Shown here in pieces: positions 8,648 through 17,486 of a stretch of DNA of 64,000 nucleotides. A program made the translations under genes and the position numbers. The stretch lies in NCBI RefSeq assembly GCF_009729415.1, contig NZ_MPKW01000033.1, forward strand, positions 1 through 64,000, read 5' to 3'. This stretch comes from Mycolicibacterium sp. CBMA 234 (GTDB lineage: Bacteria; Actinomycetota; Actinomycetes; Mycobacteriales; Mycobacteriaceae). The stretch's first letter is position 1; every line of letters starts with the position of its first letter. The notes below the pieces were generated by a model, which made no database searches, was not told the DNA's origin, and worked only from the letters and a program-made list of their open reading frames with translations.

Positions 8648-9978
8648 GGCCGCACACCGTTCGCGCGCGTCGCGTCGGTAGCGCCGATGTCACGGATCGG
8701 GCGGGGTGCCGGTTCCCGGCGGCGCCAATCCTCCGGAATGAGGGCCTCAAGGATGTCGTCGTACGTCACCACACCGAGCAACCGGTCATTGTCGTCGACA
8801 ACGGGCACGGTGGCCAGATTGAAGTCGGACATCAGCAGTGCGATGTCGGTGAGGTCCGCTTCGGGCGCCACGCGCACCGGGTCGGAATCCATCAGATCGG
8901 CGACGGCGGCGGTGGCCGGTTCCGCCTGCAGCAGGCGAATCACGGAGACCACGCCGACGAGTTGATCGTCGGCATTGAGCACGTGCATCTTCAGCAGGGC
9001 TTCGGGCTGCAGCGTGCGTGCCCCGGCAATGACCGCGAGGGCCTGATCCGCGGCCGCTTCGTGTGAGCAGGTGACGACGTCGATGTTCATCAAGCCGCCG
9101 GCCGAGTCCCGGTTGAACGCCATCAGCGTGACGACCTTGGTGCGCTGCCCCGCGGGCAACATGTCGAGCACCTTGCGCCGACGGGACTGCCGCAGATCAA
9201 ACACCGCGTCGGCGGCATCGTCGGCGCGCATCCGGCCCAGTACGGCGGCGACGTCGGCGTCAGACATGTCGTCGAACAACTGGCTGGCTTTCTCCGGATC
9301 CAGCTCCTCGAAAACATCCGCTTCGAGCTCGGGGTTCTCGCGCACCCGATCCAGAATTTCGCCTTCTTCGGCCGCGTTGGCGTCCTCGAGCAGATCCGCG
9401 ATGTCGGCGGCCTTCATGGACTGCATGCGGCCCTGCACCCGCCGGACCAGCATCGATTTGTCGTGCCCGATCAGCGGTTCGAAGGCCCGCCAGTCCCGGC
9501 TGGCGTGGCCCCCGGACGACTTGATCAACCCGAACAGCCGATTCGGTTTGCGCGTGTCCAGGCTTGCCAGCACCCATCCGTCGTCGGTGGAGTCCAATTC
9601 GAGGTCGTAGGCGTGCACCAGTTCGGCATTGGGCACGTCGATGAACCGGTGATCCAGGATGTCGGCGTCAAGCAGGTACTCACCGTCCCGGCGGCCGAAG
9701 GCCCGCAAATCGACCTTGTTCTTGGTCAACTCAACGCGCTCAGTGCTCAGCGCTTTGACGTTCTCCATCGGCACGAAGACCTGACGCCCGCCGACCCCGA
9801 CGACCAGCCCGGTCACCAGCGGGTAGCTGTCGGTGCCCCGCAATCGGACGATGACGTCGTCCACTTTGCCCACAGCTTCGCCCGATCGTGACACCACCGG
9901 GGTCTTGAGCAGCTCGGAGAACTGCAGGGTTTTGCGCTTCAGAGCAGCGCCGCTATTGGGAGGAATCTTTTGGGGCAT
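8644..9978 (-). CDS. PRC-barrel / MgtE-N / tandem CBS domain protein, partner of the NRAMP-like transporter, 444 aa
   Basis: Begins at ATG 9978 (MPQKIPPNSG), with AAGGAG correctly spaced upstream; a longer frame to 10062 lacks a site. Domain order: a PRC-barrel-like region in the first 130 residues (SRSGEAVGKVDDVIVRLRG); an MgtE intracellular N domain of helical repeats (DIADLLEDANAAEEGEILDR, DPEKASQLFDDMSDADVAAVL); and a CBS pair (LMNIDVVTCSHEAAADQALA, VADLMDSDPVRVAPEADLTD). In MgtE these domains bind Mg2+ and nucleotide and gate the channel. There is no membrane segment here, so it should act on the neighbouring transporter as a soluble regulator. Confidence 0.85.
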   Translation of the reverse strand: MPQKIPPNSGAALKRKTLQFSELLKTPVVSRSGEAVGKVDDVIVRLRGTDSYPLVTGLVVGVGGRQVFVPMENVKALSTERVELTKNKVDLRAFGRRDGEYLLDADILDHRFIDVPNAELVHAYDLELDSTDDGWVLASLDTRKPNRLFGLIKSSGGHASRDWRAFEPLIGHDKSMLVRRVQGRMQSMKAADIADLLEDANAAEEGEILDRVRENPELEADVFEELDPEKASQLFDDMSDADVAAVLGRMRADDAADAVFDLRQSRRRKVLDMLPAGQRTKVVTLMAFNRDSAGGLMNIDVVTCSHEAAADQALAVIAGARTLQPEALLKMHVLNADDQLVGVVSVIRLLQAEPATAAVADLMDSDPVRVAPEADLTDIALLMSDFNLATVPVVDDNDRLLGVVTYDDILEALIPEDWRRREPAPRPIRDIGATDATRANGVRP

Positions 9979-10152
9979 CGGGAGGACTCCTTCAGATCGA
10001 CCGGCGCAGGCCGCGAAATGCGGCCGACTTAGAACTAGGGCGGCGACATGAACACCTGGCAAATTACAAGGGGCTTAAGATATTTCGTGGCGCATAGAAT
10101 TACCTGAACAGAACCCGGCAGAACGCTGGCAACCAGCGCGAAATTCCACCTT

Positions 10153-10203
10153 ATAACCGCAAAACCCCCAAAATCCATGGGATTTTGGGGGTTTTGCGGT
10201 TAT
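10153..10203 (-). terminator. 24-bp perfect hairpin, terminator after tex
   Basis: Arms 10153-10176 and 10180-10203 are perfectly complementary around a 3-base loop. It begins 19 bases beyond the tex stop codon and lies ahead of the promoter region of the next minus-strand operon. The stem includes a run of five G paired with five C. Confidence 0.85.
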
Positions 10204-10221
10204 TTGAGGAGACGGGTTGCC

Positions 10222-12648
10222 CTACTTACCGAAACCAGCCTTACGCAGGGCGTCCGCCATGGAGCCCGCCGGCGCCGCGTCCCGGCGGCCCCCGCCGCTG
10301 CCGCGCTGCTGACGGCCGCGGTCCTGGGCCTGTCCGCGGTTCTGGCCACCGCCATTGCCGTTGCCACCGCCATTGCCGTTGCCACCTCGCGACTGGCCGC
10401 CGTCACGACGGGGTCCCGCGCCCTGATCGGGACGCTTGCCATCCCGGGCGCGTTGCGGGTCGTCGTTCAACCGCAGGCTGAGCCCGATCCGCTGCCGCTC
10501 GACATCGACTTCGAGAACCTTGACCCGGACCACCTGACCGGACTTGACCACTTCGTGCGGATCGGAGACGAACCGGTCGGCCATTGCCGACACGTGCACC
10601 AAGCCATCCTGGTGCACGCCGACGTCGACGAATGCGCCGAAGGCGGCCACATTGGTCACGACGCCCTCTAGCACCATGCCGACCTTGAGGTCGGAGACCT
10701 TCTCCACGCCAGCGGCGAAGGTTGCGGTTGAGAACGCCGGCCGCGGGTCGCGGCCCGGCTTCTCCAGCTCGCCCAAGATGTCGGTGACGGTCGGGATGCC
10801 GAAGCGCTCGTCGGCGAAGTCTCCCGGCGCCAGCGACCGCAGCTTGCGCTCGTCGCCGATCAATTCAGCGAGGGTGACGCCGGCGCGGTCCAGGATCCGC
10901 CGCACCACCGGGTAGGCCTCAGGGTGGACGCCCGAAGCATCCAGCGGGTCATCGCCTTCACGGATCCGCAGGAACCCGGCACACTGCTCAAAAGCCTTGG
11001 GCCCCAACCGTGGAACGTCGAGCAGCCCACCACGGCTGCGGAACGGGCCGGTCTTGTCACGGTAGGCCACGATCGATTCGGCCAGCGATTCGGTCACGCC
11101 CGACACCTTGGCCAGCAGCGGCACCGACGCCGTATTCAGGTCCACGCCAACAGCATTCACCGCATCCTCGACCACGACATCGAGGCTGCGGGCCAGGGTT
11201 CCGGGAGTGACGTCGTGCTGGTACTGCCCGACGCCGATGGACTTCGGCTCGATCTTGACCAACTCGGCCAGCGGGTCCTGCAAACGGCGGGCAATCGAGA
11301 CCGCGCCACGCAGCGTGACATCCAGCTCGGGCAGCTCGTGGGAGGCGTAGGCCGATGCCGAATACACCGACGCCCCGGCCTCGCTGACCATGGCCTTGGT
11401 CGGCAGTTGCTTCGGCCCGGACGCTCCGGCGGCCTTGAGGTCTGCGATGAGTTCGGTTGCCAGCGCGTCGGTTTCACGCGACGCGGTGCCGTTACCGATG
11501 GCGATGAGCTCGACGTTGTGCCGGGCGACCAAGGCCGCCAGCGTCGCCTTGGCGTCGTTCCATTTGTTCTGCGGCTGGTGCGGGAAGATGGCGCAGGTGT
11601 CAACGACCTTGCCGGTGCCATCCACGACCGCGACCTTGACGCCGGTGCGGAAACCGGGGTCGAGACCCAGCGTGCTGCGCGTGCCGGCCGGTGCGGCCAG
11701 CAGCAGGTCCTTGAGGTTCTTCGCGAACACCGCGACAGCGTCCTCCTCAGCGCGCTGACGCAGCCGGATCCGGGCGTCGACAGAGGCCGAGAACATCAGC
11801 TTGGTCCGCCAGGCCCAGCCGACCGTGGCAGTCAGCCACGGCGTGGCGGCTTCCCCGGCGCCCATGTTCACCCCGAGCGACTGGGCGATCATCGCCTGAT
11901 ACAGCGCATCGTCACCGCCGGCGAAGTTCAGCGAGAGCGCCTCTTCCTTCTCGCCGCGCAACACCGCGAGCACCCGGTGCGACGGCATGTCCTCCAGCGG
12001 CTCGGAATACTCGAAGTAGTCGCGGAACTTCTGCGCCGCCGGGCTTTTCGCCGCTTCCTCCGACCACGGCTTGGTGGTCAGGGCGCCGTCGGCCCAGAAC
12101 TTCTCACGGACCGCACCGACCAGCTCAGCGTCCTCGGACACCCGCTCGACCAGAATGTGCCGGGCGCCCTCGAGCGCAGCGGCGACATCGGCCACCTCCT
12201 CACCCAGGAATTCGGTGGCCACCTCATCGGGGTTCAACGTCGGATCGGCGAGCAGCCGCTCGGCCAACGGTTCCAGGCCGGCCTCACGGGCGATCTGCGC
12301 CCTGGTCCGCCGCTTGGGCTTGTACGGCAGGTAAATATCTTCGACCCTCGACTTCGTCTCCGCCGCCATCAGGGCCGCCTTCAGCTCGTCGGTGAGCTTG
12401 CCCTGCTCCCCGATCGACGCCAGCACGGCGTCGCGTCGCTGATCCAACTCGCGCAGGTACCGCAAGCGCTCCTCAAGCGTGCGGAGCTGCTCGTCGTCGA
12501 GGCTGCCGGTGACTTCCTTGCGGTACCGGGCGATGAACGGCACCGTGGCGCCTTCGTCGAGCAGCCGAACCGCGGCATCGACCTGACCTTCGGCGACGGC
12601 CAGCTCCTCGGCAATACGGGCGTTCACGGACTTGACGCTCAAATTCAC
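10222..12648 (-). CDS. tex: Tex family RNA-binding transcription accessory protein, 808 aa
   Basis: N-terminal helical region (SVNARIAEELAVAEGQVDAAVRLL, FIARYRKEVTGSLDDEQLR), YqgF-like RNase H fold (LGLDPGFRTGVKVAVVDGTG), helix-hairpin-helix modules (LLAKVSGVTESLAESIVAYR) and a C-terminal S1 domain (GMVLEGVVTNVAAFGAFVDV) are all present in Tex order. The normal family length is about 770-790; the excess is a Gly/Asn/Arg-rich tail ending MADALRKAGFGK. The tail resembles RNA-binding low-complexity regions. I chose GTG 12648 (NLSVKSVNA follows), with AGGG upstream, over the TTG at 12666. It binds nucleic acid and affects transcription and stress tolerance in other bacteria. Confidence 0.92.
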   Translation of the reverse strand: MNLSVKSVNARIAEELAVAEGQVDAAVRLLDEGATVPFIARYRKEVTGSLDDEQLRTLEERLRYLRELDQRRDAVLASIGEQGKLTDELKAALMAAETKSRVEDIYLPYKPKRRTRAQIAREAGLEPLAERLLADPTLNPDEVATEFLGEEVADVAAALEGARHILVERVSEDAELVGAVREKFWADGALTTKPWSEEAAKSPAAQKFRDYFEYSEPLEDMPSHRVLAVLRGEKEEALSLNFAGGDDALYQAMIAQSLGVNMGAGEAATPWLTATVGWAWRTKLMFSASVDARIRLRQRAEEDAVAVFAKNLKDLLLAAPAGTRSTLGLDPGFRTGVKVAVVDGTGKVVDTCAIFPHQPQNKWNDAKATLAALVARHNVELIAIGNGTASRETDALATELIADLKAAGASGPKQLPTKAMVSEAGASVYSASAYASHELPELDVTLRGAVSIARRLQDPLAELVKIEPKSIGVGQYQHDVTPGTLARSLDVVVEDAVNAVGVDLNTASVPLLAKVSGVTESLAESIVAYRDKTGPFRSRGGLLDVPRLGPKAFEQCAGFLRIREGDDPLDASGVHPEAYPVVRRILDRAGVTLAELIGDERKLRSLAPGDFADERFGIPTVTDILGELEKPGRDPRPAFSTATFAAGVEKVSDLKVGMVLEGVVTNVAAFGAFVDVGVHQDGLVHVSAMADRFVSDPHEVVKSGQVVRVKVLEVDVERQRIGLSLRLNDDPQRARDGKRPDQGAGPRRDGGQSRGGNGNGGGNGNGGGQNRGQAQDRGRQQRGSGGGRRDAAPAGSMADALRKAGFGK
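10345..10386. repeat. 18-bp tandem repeat inside tex
   Basis: The unit GCCACCGCCATTGCCGTT is present twice (10345-10362, 10363-10380) with a partial third copy. On the minus strand it encodes the Gly-Asn-rich tail. It is a likely site of length variation between strains. Confidence 0.8.
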
Positions 12649-12667
12649 GGGCTGGACCCTACCCAAT

Positions 12668-12689
12668 GCTGCCGACAGCTGTCGGCAGC
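12668..12689. promoter_or_regulatory. 22-bp perfect palindrome, candidate operator
   Basis: The sequence GCTGCCGACA/GCTGTCGGCAGC reads the same on both strands with no spacer. It lies between the divergent tex and diguanylate cyclase genes, about 20 bases upstream of the chosen tex start. Such symmetry suggests a dimeric repressor or activator site; no regulator is identified. Confidence 0.45.
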
Positions 12690-12758
12690 GGCGAGTAAGT
12701 TTGCGCTATGCCGAAGCCGCCGTCATCCCACGTTCCCGGCCGTACTGGATAACCCGCC

Positions 12759-13928
12759 GTGAACCCTGACGTGCGCACCCTGTGGATGGTCGTCTCGATG
12801 ACCTGCCTGCTTTTCGGGTTGCTGCATGCCTGGGTCGGAGCAGGAAAACGGCGGCACCCCGCCGTCCAGCTATGGGGGGCCGGCAACTTCACGGGCGCCG
12901 TGGGCACAGGTCTGTTGAGCGCCCGTGGCGTATTGCCCGACGTCTTATCGGTCACGTTGGCCAATGTGCTGTTAGTGGCCTGTTGGTCGTGTATCTGGGG
13001 TGGCCTGTGCGCCTTCAACGATCAACCCATCCGCGGCCGGGTGATGGCGGCCGGCCCCTTGGTCGTCCTGGCCGGATTCGAGCTATTACCGCCGTTTACC
13101 ACCAGCATCCCGGCCCGCGTGTCCCTCACCGTGCTGGCGCTGCTCGGGTACTTCACGCTGAGCGTCGTCGCCTGTGTCAAGGCCCAGCGGATCGAGCGGC
13201 TGGCCACCCGGCGCATCCTGATCGGCTTATACGTGGTGGCAGCCGCCGCGACCGTCGGCCGCTCGGTCAGCATCCTCCTGCATGCCGGCGCGACTCAGTT
13301 CGTCACGGCCACCCCGGTTGCTTCGGTATCGATGCTGCTCTTTGCCTTCGCGGTCATGGCCATCAATCTGGGTCTGTCCCTGATGGGCTGGGAACGCCTC
13401 GAAGACCAATTGGCCGACGCGGCGATGCTCGACTCCCTGACCAGCACCCTGAACCGCGCCGGCTTCATGATCCAGGCGCAGCGACTCGCCGAGGAGTGCG
13501 TCGTCCGTCAGCTGCGGTGCTCGGTCATCGTGATGGACCTGGATGAGTTCAAAGCAGTCAACGACGTGTACGGACACGAGGCGGGCGACTGTCTGCTCGC
13601 CGAATTCGCCAGCGTGGCACGGTCCAACCTGCGCAGCGGAGACCTGTTGGCCAGGATTGGCGGCGAGGAATTCTGCGCCATGTTGCCGGGCGTCGACGAG
13701 AGTCAGGCGGCGGTCATCGCCGACCGGCTTCGGGTGGCGTTTGCCGTGGCCAGCTTCACCCACAATGACGTGGTCCTCGCAGGAACGGTAAGCATCGGGG
13801 TCTCGCAGCTCGGGCACAAGGCCGGGTTGCGCTCGGCCATTCGTCGCGCTGACGTCGCGATGTACGAGGCGAAGAATCGCGGGCGCGACCGCGTGATCCG
13901 CGCGTCGGTGGCCAAAGAACCCAGGTAG
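12759..13928 (+). CDS. Membrane-bound diguanylate cyclase (GGDEF), 389 aa
   Basis: Starts at GTG 12759. The first 215 residues form about six membrane segments (TCLLFGLLHAWVGAG, VSLTVLALLGYFTLSVVA, ASVSMLLFAFAVMAINLGL). The GGDEF domain follows from about residue 225: DSLTSTLNRAGF, VMDLDEFKAVNDVYGHEAGD and an intact RIGGEEF active site. It should make c-di-GMP from two GTP at the membrane. No RxxD inhibitory site is obvious before GGEEF, and no EAL domain is present. The N-terminal domain presumably senses a signal in or through the membrane. Confidence 0.88.
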   Translation: MNPDVRTLWMVVSMTCLLFGLLHAWVGAGKRRHPAVQLWGAGNFTGAVGTGLLSARGVLPDVLSVTLANVLLVACWSCIWGGLCAFNDQPIRGRVMAAGPLVVLAGFELLPPFTTSIPARVSLTVLALLGYFTLSVVACVKAQRIERLATRRILIGLYVVAAAATVGRSVSILLHAGATQFVTATPVASVSMLLFAFAVMAINLGLSLMGWERLEDQLADAAMLDSLTSTLNRAGFMIQAQRLAEECVVRQLRCSVIVMDLDEFKAVNDVYGHEAGDCLLAEFASVARSNLRSGDLLARIGGEEFCAMLPGVDESQAAVIADRLRVAFAVASFTHNDVVLAGTVSIGVSQLGHKAGLRSAIRRADVAMYEAKNRGRDRVIRASVAKEPR

Positions 13929-14080
13929 CTGCTGATTTCGGCGCGCCGGATGTGTCCTCCACGGCATATCTGCCAGGAATCCGCGCAACATCACAGGCTC
14001 AGGATCGCCGCTAGCGGCATTTTTGCCCTACCGCGCTGATTTACTGACGGTCGTTACTTCGACCCCCGAGATGAGCAACG

Positions 14081-14770
14081 ATGGACGACGAGACGACGGC
14101 CGCCCAGGACGCAGCGGACAGGCCGCCGGTGATCACCGCGCAAGGGCTCAGTGTCGTCGGTGAACACGGCGCGCTCTTCTCTGACGTCGATCTGGAGCTC
14201 AAACCCGGTTTCCAGGCCATCCAGATGCCCGGCGGACCGGCGCAGCACACCCTGTTGCTGACCCTGGCCGGTCGGCTCAAGCCAACCACCGGAAAAGTCA
14301 CCGTCAGCGGCGCAACGGGACCGCGCGCCATTCGGCAGCACTGTGCGATCGCCGCCTTCGCCGATATCGACGATCTCGAAGAAATGGTGACGGTCCAGAC
14401 CGTGCTCACCGAGCAGCGCCGGTGGGTGTCACCGTTCCCCGCCTGGGTACCGGTCCAGTCCGAGACGCCGGAGATGACGGCAGTGTTCGGCGACATTCCT
14501 GAACTGTCGCCGAAGACGTTCATCATCGAGCTGTCCGACCTCGAACTCTTCCTGCTGCGGATCACCCTGGCCCTGATGTCCGACCGGCCGGTCCTGGTGG
14601 TCGGCGACCTCGAGCAGGTCCGCGACAACGAACGCCGGGACCTCGCCGTGCAGCGCCTGGGCGCCCTCGCCGAACACCGCACCGTCGTCGTCGGGGTGAC
14701 CAACCCGCTGGGCGACGACGCACCCGAACACGTGCTGCATGACCTCCGCATGCACACCGGAAAGGCCTGA
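14081..14770 (+). CDS. Degenerate ABC-transporter ATPase-like protein, 229 aa
   Basis: Length and layout are those of an ABC ATPase (VITAQGLSVVGEHGALFSDVDLEL, LAGRLKPTTGKVTVSG), but the catalytic motifs are lost. The P-loop position reads MPGGPAQHTLLLTL, so the GK(S/T) is replaced by HT. The signature region is ELSDLELFLLRITLAL, not LSGGQ. Walker B-like VLVVGDLE ends without the usual DE pair. It probably does not hydrolyse ATP. It ends 2 bases before the YhgE/Pip gene, so the two are almost certainly co-translated, suggesting a structural or regulatory cytoplasmic subunit. Confidence 0.8.
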   Translation: MDDETTAAQDAADRPPVITAQGLSVVGEHGALFSDVDLELKPGFQAIQMPGGPAQHTLLLTLAGRLKPTTGKVTVSGATGPRAIRQHCAIAAFADIDDLEEMVTVQTVLTEQRRWVSPFPAWVPVQSETPEMTAVFGDIPELSPKTFIIELSDLELFLLRITLALMSDRPVLVVGDLEQVRDNERRDLAVQRLGALAEHRTVVVGVTNPLGDDAPEHVLHDLRMHTGKA

Positions 14771-14772
14771 CC

Positions 14773-16731
14773 ATGCTTGCTGGACTCGCATTCGGTTCTG
14801 AGATCAGACGTTTCGGCCGCAGCCGGATGACGCGCGCCGCCATCGTCGTGCTGATGCTGCTGCCGCTGGTGTACGGCGCGCTGTATCTGTGGGCGTTCTG
14901 GGATCCGTTCGGTCAGGTCAACAAGATGCCGGTGGCCCTGGTGAACGCCGACCGCGGCGCGGTCGTCTCCGGCATACACGTGAACGCGGGCGACGAGATC
15001 GCCAGGAGCCTGACCGCCGACCACAGCCTGGACTGGCACGTGGTCAGTGACAAGGAAGCGCGCGACGGCGTCCAGCACGGCAAGTACTACTTCATGCTCG
15101 AGCTGCCCGAGAACTTCAGTGAGGCCATTGCGTCGCCGGTCACCGGCGACCCGAAGAAGGCTCAGCTGGTGGCGGTGTACAACGACGCCAACAACTACAT
15201 CTCCTCGACTATCGGGCGGACCGCGACCAGCCAGGTGCTCAATGCGGTGTCCACCCGCATCTCCGGCCAGGCGGTCAATCAGATTCTGTCCGTGGTGGTT
15301 TCGTCGGGTACCGGCATCAAGCAGGCCGCCGACGGGGCACAGAAGCTGGCCGACGGCGCGGCGCAGGTCGACACCGGCGCAGGCAAACTGGTCAACGGAC
15401 TCGACGACGCGCGCAACGGCTCGGCCAAGCTCTCCACCGGCGCCAAGCAACTCTCCGCCGGCATCAACCAAGCCACCGACCCGTTGCTGAAGGTGACCAA
15501 GGCCCTGTCGCAGGTCGGCGGGAGCACCGAGCAGCTGCAGCAGAGCGCGACAGCCCTGGAACAGGCTGCCGATCAGGCCGGCACGCTTGCCACTGCGCAG
15601 GACACTGCGGCCGCGGCGATCGGCTCGGTGATCGGGCAACTTTCGGTGAATCAGGATCCGGTGTCGGTCGGGGCGGTGAACACCCTGCGCGGCGTCCAGG
15701 ACCAGCTGAACGGCCACCAATTCACGCCACAGATCCGTCAGCAACTCACCGATGGGCGCAATGCCGCGATCTCGATGACCGAGACGCTGCGCGCTCCCGG
15801 CAGCCCCCTGCGGACGGCGCTGGATCAGGTAGGCGGCAGCGGCCAGCAGCTCACCGACAAACTGAACCAGCTGCGCAACGGGGCCCAGCAGCTGGCCACC
15901 GGCAATGCGCAATTGGCAAGCGGCATCGTGCAACTCGATGACGGCGCCCGCCAGCTCAAGTCGGGCACCAGCCAACTCAAGGATGGCTCCCACGAACTGG
16001 CCACCAAACTCGGCGACGGCGCCAAGCAGGTACCGACGTGGACCCAGCAGCAGAAGGAAGCCATCGCCGACACCATCGGCGGACCGGTGATCCTGGACTC
16101 GTCACACGAGAACGGCGCACCCAACTTCGCGACGGGTATGGCCCCGTTCTTCCTGACGTTGGCGCTGTTCTTCGGTGCGCTCGTGCTGTGGATGGTGTTG
16201 CGGCCCTTGCAGAATCGCCCGATCGCTGCCGAGGTGCTGGCCATCCGCGTGGTGCTGGCGAGCTACCTACCGGCAGCGGTGATTGCGCTCTGTCAGGCGG
16301 TCATTCTGTACTGCGTGGTGCGGTTCGCTCTGGGCATGGAGGTGGCACATCCCGTGGCGATGCTGGGCTTCATGATGCTGGTGTCACTCGCCTTCGTCGC
16401 CGCCACCCAGGCCATCAACGCACTGGTCGGCCCCGCGGTCGGGCGCGTGTTGATCATGGCGCTGCTGATGTTGCAGATGGTCAGCGCCGGTGGCATGTAC
16501 CCGGTCGAGACGACATCCAGACCATTCCAGGTGTTGCATATGTATGACCCGATGACGTTCGGCGTCAACGGACTTCGGCAATTGATCCTCGGCGGCATCG
16601 ATGGCCGGCTGTGGCAGGCGATCATCGTGCTGGTCGGCATCTGGCTTGGCGCTCTGGGTATTTCAAGCCTCTGCGCACGCCGCAACCGGACCTGGAACCT
16701 GATCCGGCTGCTACCTGCCATCAAGATGTAG
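14773..16731 (+). CDS. YhgE/Pip-family ABC-2-like membrane protein, 652 aa
   Basis: An N-terminal TM (AIVVLMLLPLVYGALYLWAF) is followed by a large extracytoplasmic region beginning NKMPVALVNADRGA, the hallmark of YhgE/Pip proteins. The region from about residue 170 to 430 contains repeats of the type LADGAAQVDTGAGKL and LSTGAKQLSAGINQ, forming a long helical stalk. Five or six C-terminal TMs (FFLTLALFFGALVLWMVL, VLASYLPAAVIALCQAVIL) follow. Relatives include phage-infection protein and EsaA. They are thought to export or scaffold cell-surface material. It is coupled to the degenerate ATPase upstream. Confidence 0.88.
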   Translation: MLAGLAFGSEIRRFGRSRMTRAAIVVLMLLPLVYGALYLWAFWDPFGQVNKMPVALVNADRGAVVSGIHVNAGDEIARSLTADHSLDWHVVSDKEARDGVQHGKYYFMLELPENFSEAIASPVTGDPKKAQLVAVYNDANNYISSTIGRTATSQVLNAVSTRISGQAVNQILSVVVSSGTGIKQAADGAQKLADGAAQVDTGAGKLVNGLDDARNGSAKLSTGAKQLSAGINQATDPLLKVTKALSQVGGSTEQLQQSATALEQAADQAGTLATAQDTAAAAIGSVIGQLSVNQDPVSVGAVNTLRGVQDQLNGHQFTPQIRQQLTDGRNAAISMTETLRAPGSPLRTALDQVGGSGQQLTDKLNQLRNGAQQLATGNAQLASGIVQLDDGARQLKSGTSQLKDGSHELATKLGDGAKQVPTWTQQQKEAIADTIGGPVILDSSHENGAPNFATGMAPFFLTLALFFGALVLWMVLRPLQNRPIAAEVLAIRVVLASYLPAAVIALCQAVILYCVVRFALGMEVAHPVAMLGFMMLVSLAFVAATQAINALVGPAVGRVLIMALLMLQMVSAGGMYPVETTSRPFQVLHMYDPMTFGVNGLRQLILGGIDGRLWQAIIVLVGIWLGALGISSLCARRNRTWNLIRLLPAIKM

Positions 16732-16755
16732 CGGGCCCCGGGGGCAGTGGCCGGC

Positions 16756-16896
16756 CTAGCCCAGGCTGACGGTGCCGTCGGCGGCGGCCAGCTCGATCAC
16801 CTCGTCTTGGCTATCGACGTTGTGCGCCAACGTGATTCCACTGACCTGCGAGTGATCAGCGGCCTGCGCGAGGTCCGCGTTGAACTTCTCAGCCAA
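16756..16896 (-). CDS. Possible small protein or gene remnant, 46 aa
   Basis: Between two annotated genes the minus strand is open with normal codon bias. It reads AEKFNADLAQAADHSQVSGI and ends DGTVSLG before the TAG at 16758-16756. The only plausible start is TTG 16896, with no ribosome-binding site; the frame stays open further upstream (PPGQLLGFFLAEKF). It may be the 3' end of a lost gene. Low confidence. Confidence 0.3.
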   Translation of the reverse strand: MAEKFNADLAQAADHSQVSGITLAHNVDSQDEVIELAAADGTVSLG

Positions 16897-16931
16897 GAAG
16901 AACCCGAGCAGTTGGCCGGGTGGGAGGATTG

Positions 16932-17351
16932 CTACAGCAGCGCGACTCCGGCGACGGCGAGCGCTGCCACCTTGACCAGCTCCAGGGCCACGTACAGGTA
17001 GTGAACCCGGGAACGAGGCCCCTCATAACCGGCCAGCACCCGGTCCGAGCGCCGATTGAGCCGCGGTCGAACGGCGACCAACTGCACCACCAACGCCGCC
17101 ACCGCGACGATGAACGCCGCGGTGACAGTGGTTGACGGCCGGTTGGCCACCGCAGCAGCCACGATGGCTACCGCGAATACCAGTTCCACGCTGTTGAGCG
17201 CACGAAAGACCAGCCGGCCGATGCCGAGGCCGACCTGCAGCGTGACGTTGGGGGCACGGAACTTCAACGGCGCCTCCAGGAACGAAATGGCCAGCACCAT
17301 ACCCAGCCAGACGAACGTGACGGCCACTTCGATTGCCGCTGCGGTATTCAT
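16932..17351 (-). CDS. Integral membrane protein, 139 aa, four TM segments
   Basis: Four hydrophobic stretches are clear: IEVAVTFVWLGMVLAISFL, VELVFAVAIVAAAVA, VTAAFIVAVAALVVQLVAV and ALELVKVAALAVAGVALL. Polar loops hold EAPLKFRAPNVTLQVGLGIG and RPRLNRRSDRVLAGYEGPRS. I do not recognise a studied family. ATG 17351 is the start. It is followed on the same strand by a possible coding remnant and converges with the YhgE/Pip gene. Confidence 0.75.
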   Translation of the reverse strand: MNTAAAIEVAVTFVWLGMVLAISFLEAPLKFRAPNVTLQVGLGIGRLVFRALNSVELVFAVAIVAAAVANRPSTTVTAAFIVAVAALVVQLVAVRPRLNRRSDRVLAGYEGPRSRVHYLYVALELVKVAALAVAGVALL

Positions 17352-17486
17352 CTAATGAATCCTTCCACTGGTCCAGCGGGCTTTGTGCAGACATTCGAGG
17401 CGTGAAACCGTTTGTCTCACAACCAAGGCCATTGCCGACTGCCCTCGCGCGGCACTGTCACGCACCGACTAGGTCCGGCCAGATGA

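Noticed and set aside
9979-10152. M-box magnesium riboswitch ahead of the metal-transport operon
   Set aside because: I read the minus-strand leader for the conserved M-box segments and did not find them; only a small 6-bp hairpin (10124-10138) is visible.
10924-12762. 612-codon open frame opposite tex
   Set aside because: Antisense shadow of a well-supported gene; sequence is Arg/Gly/His-rich with no recognisable domain. The same holds for long frames opposite the genes at 14773, 23456, 33294 and 36513.
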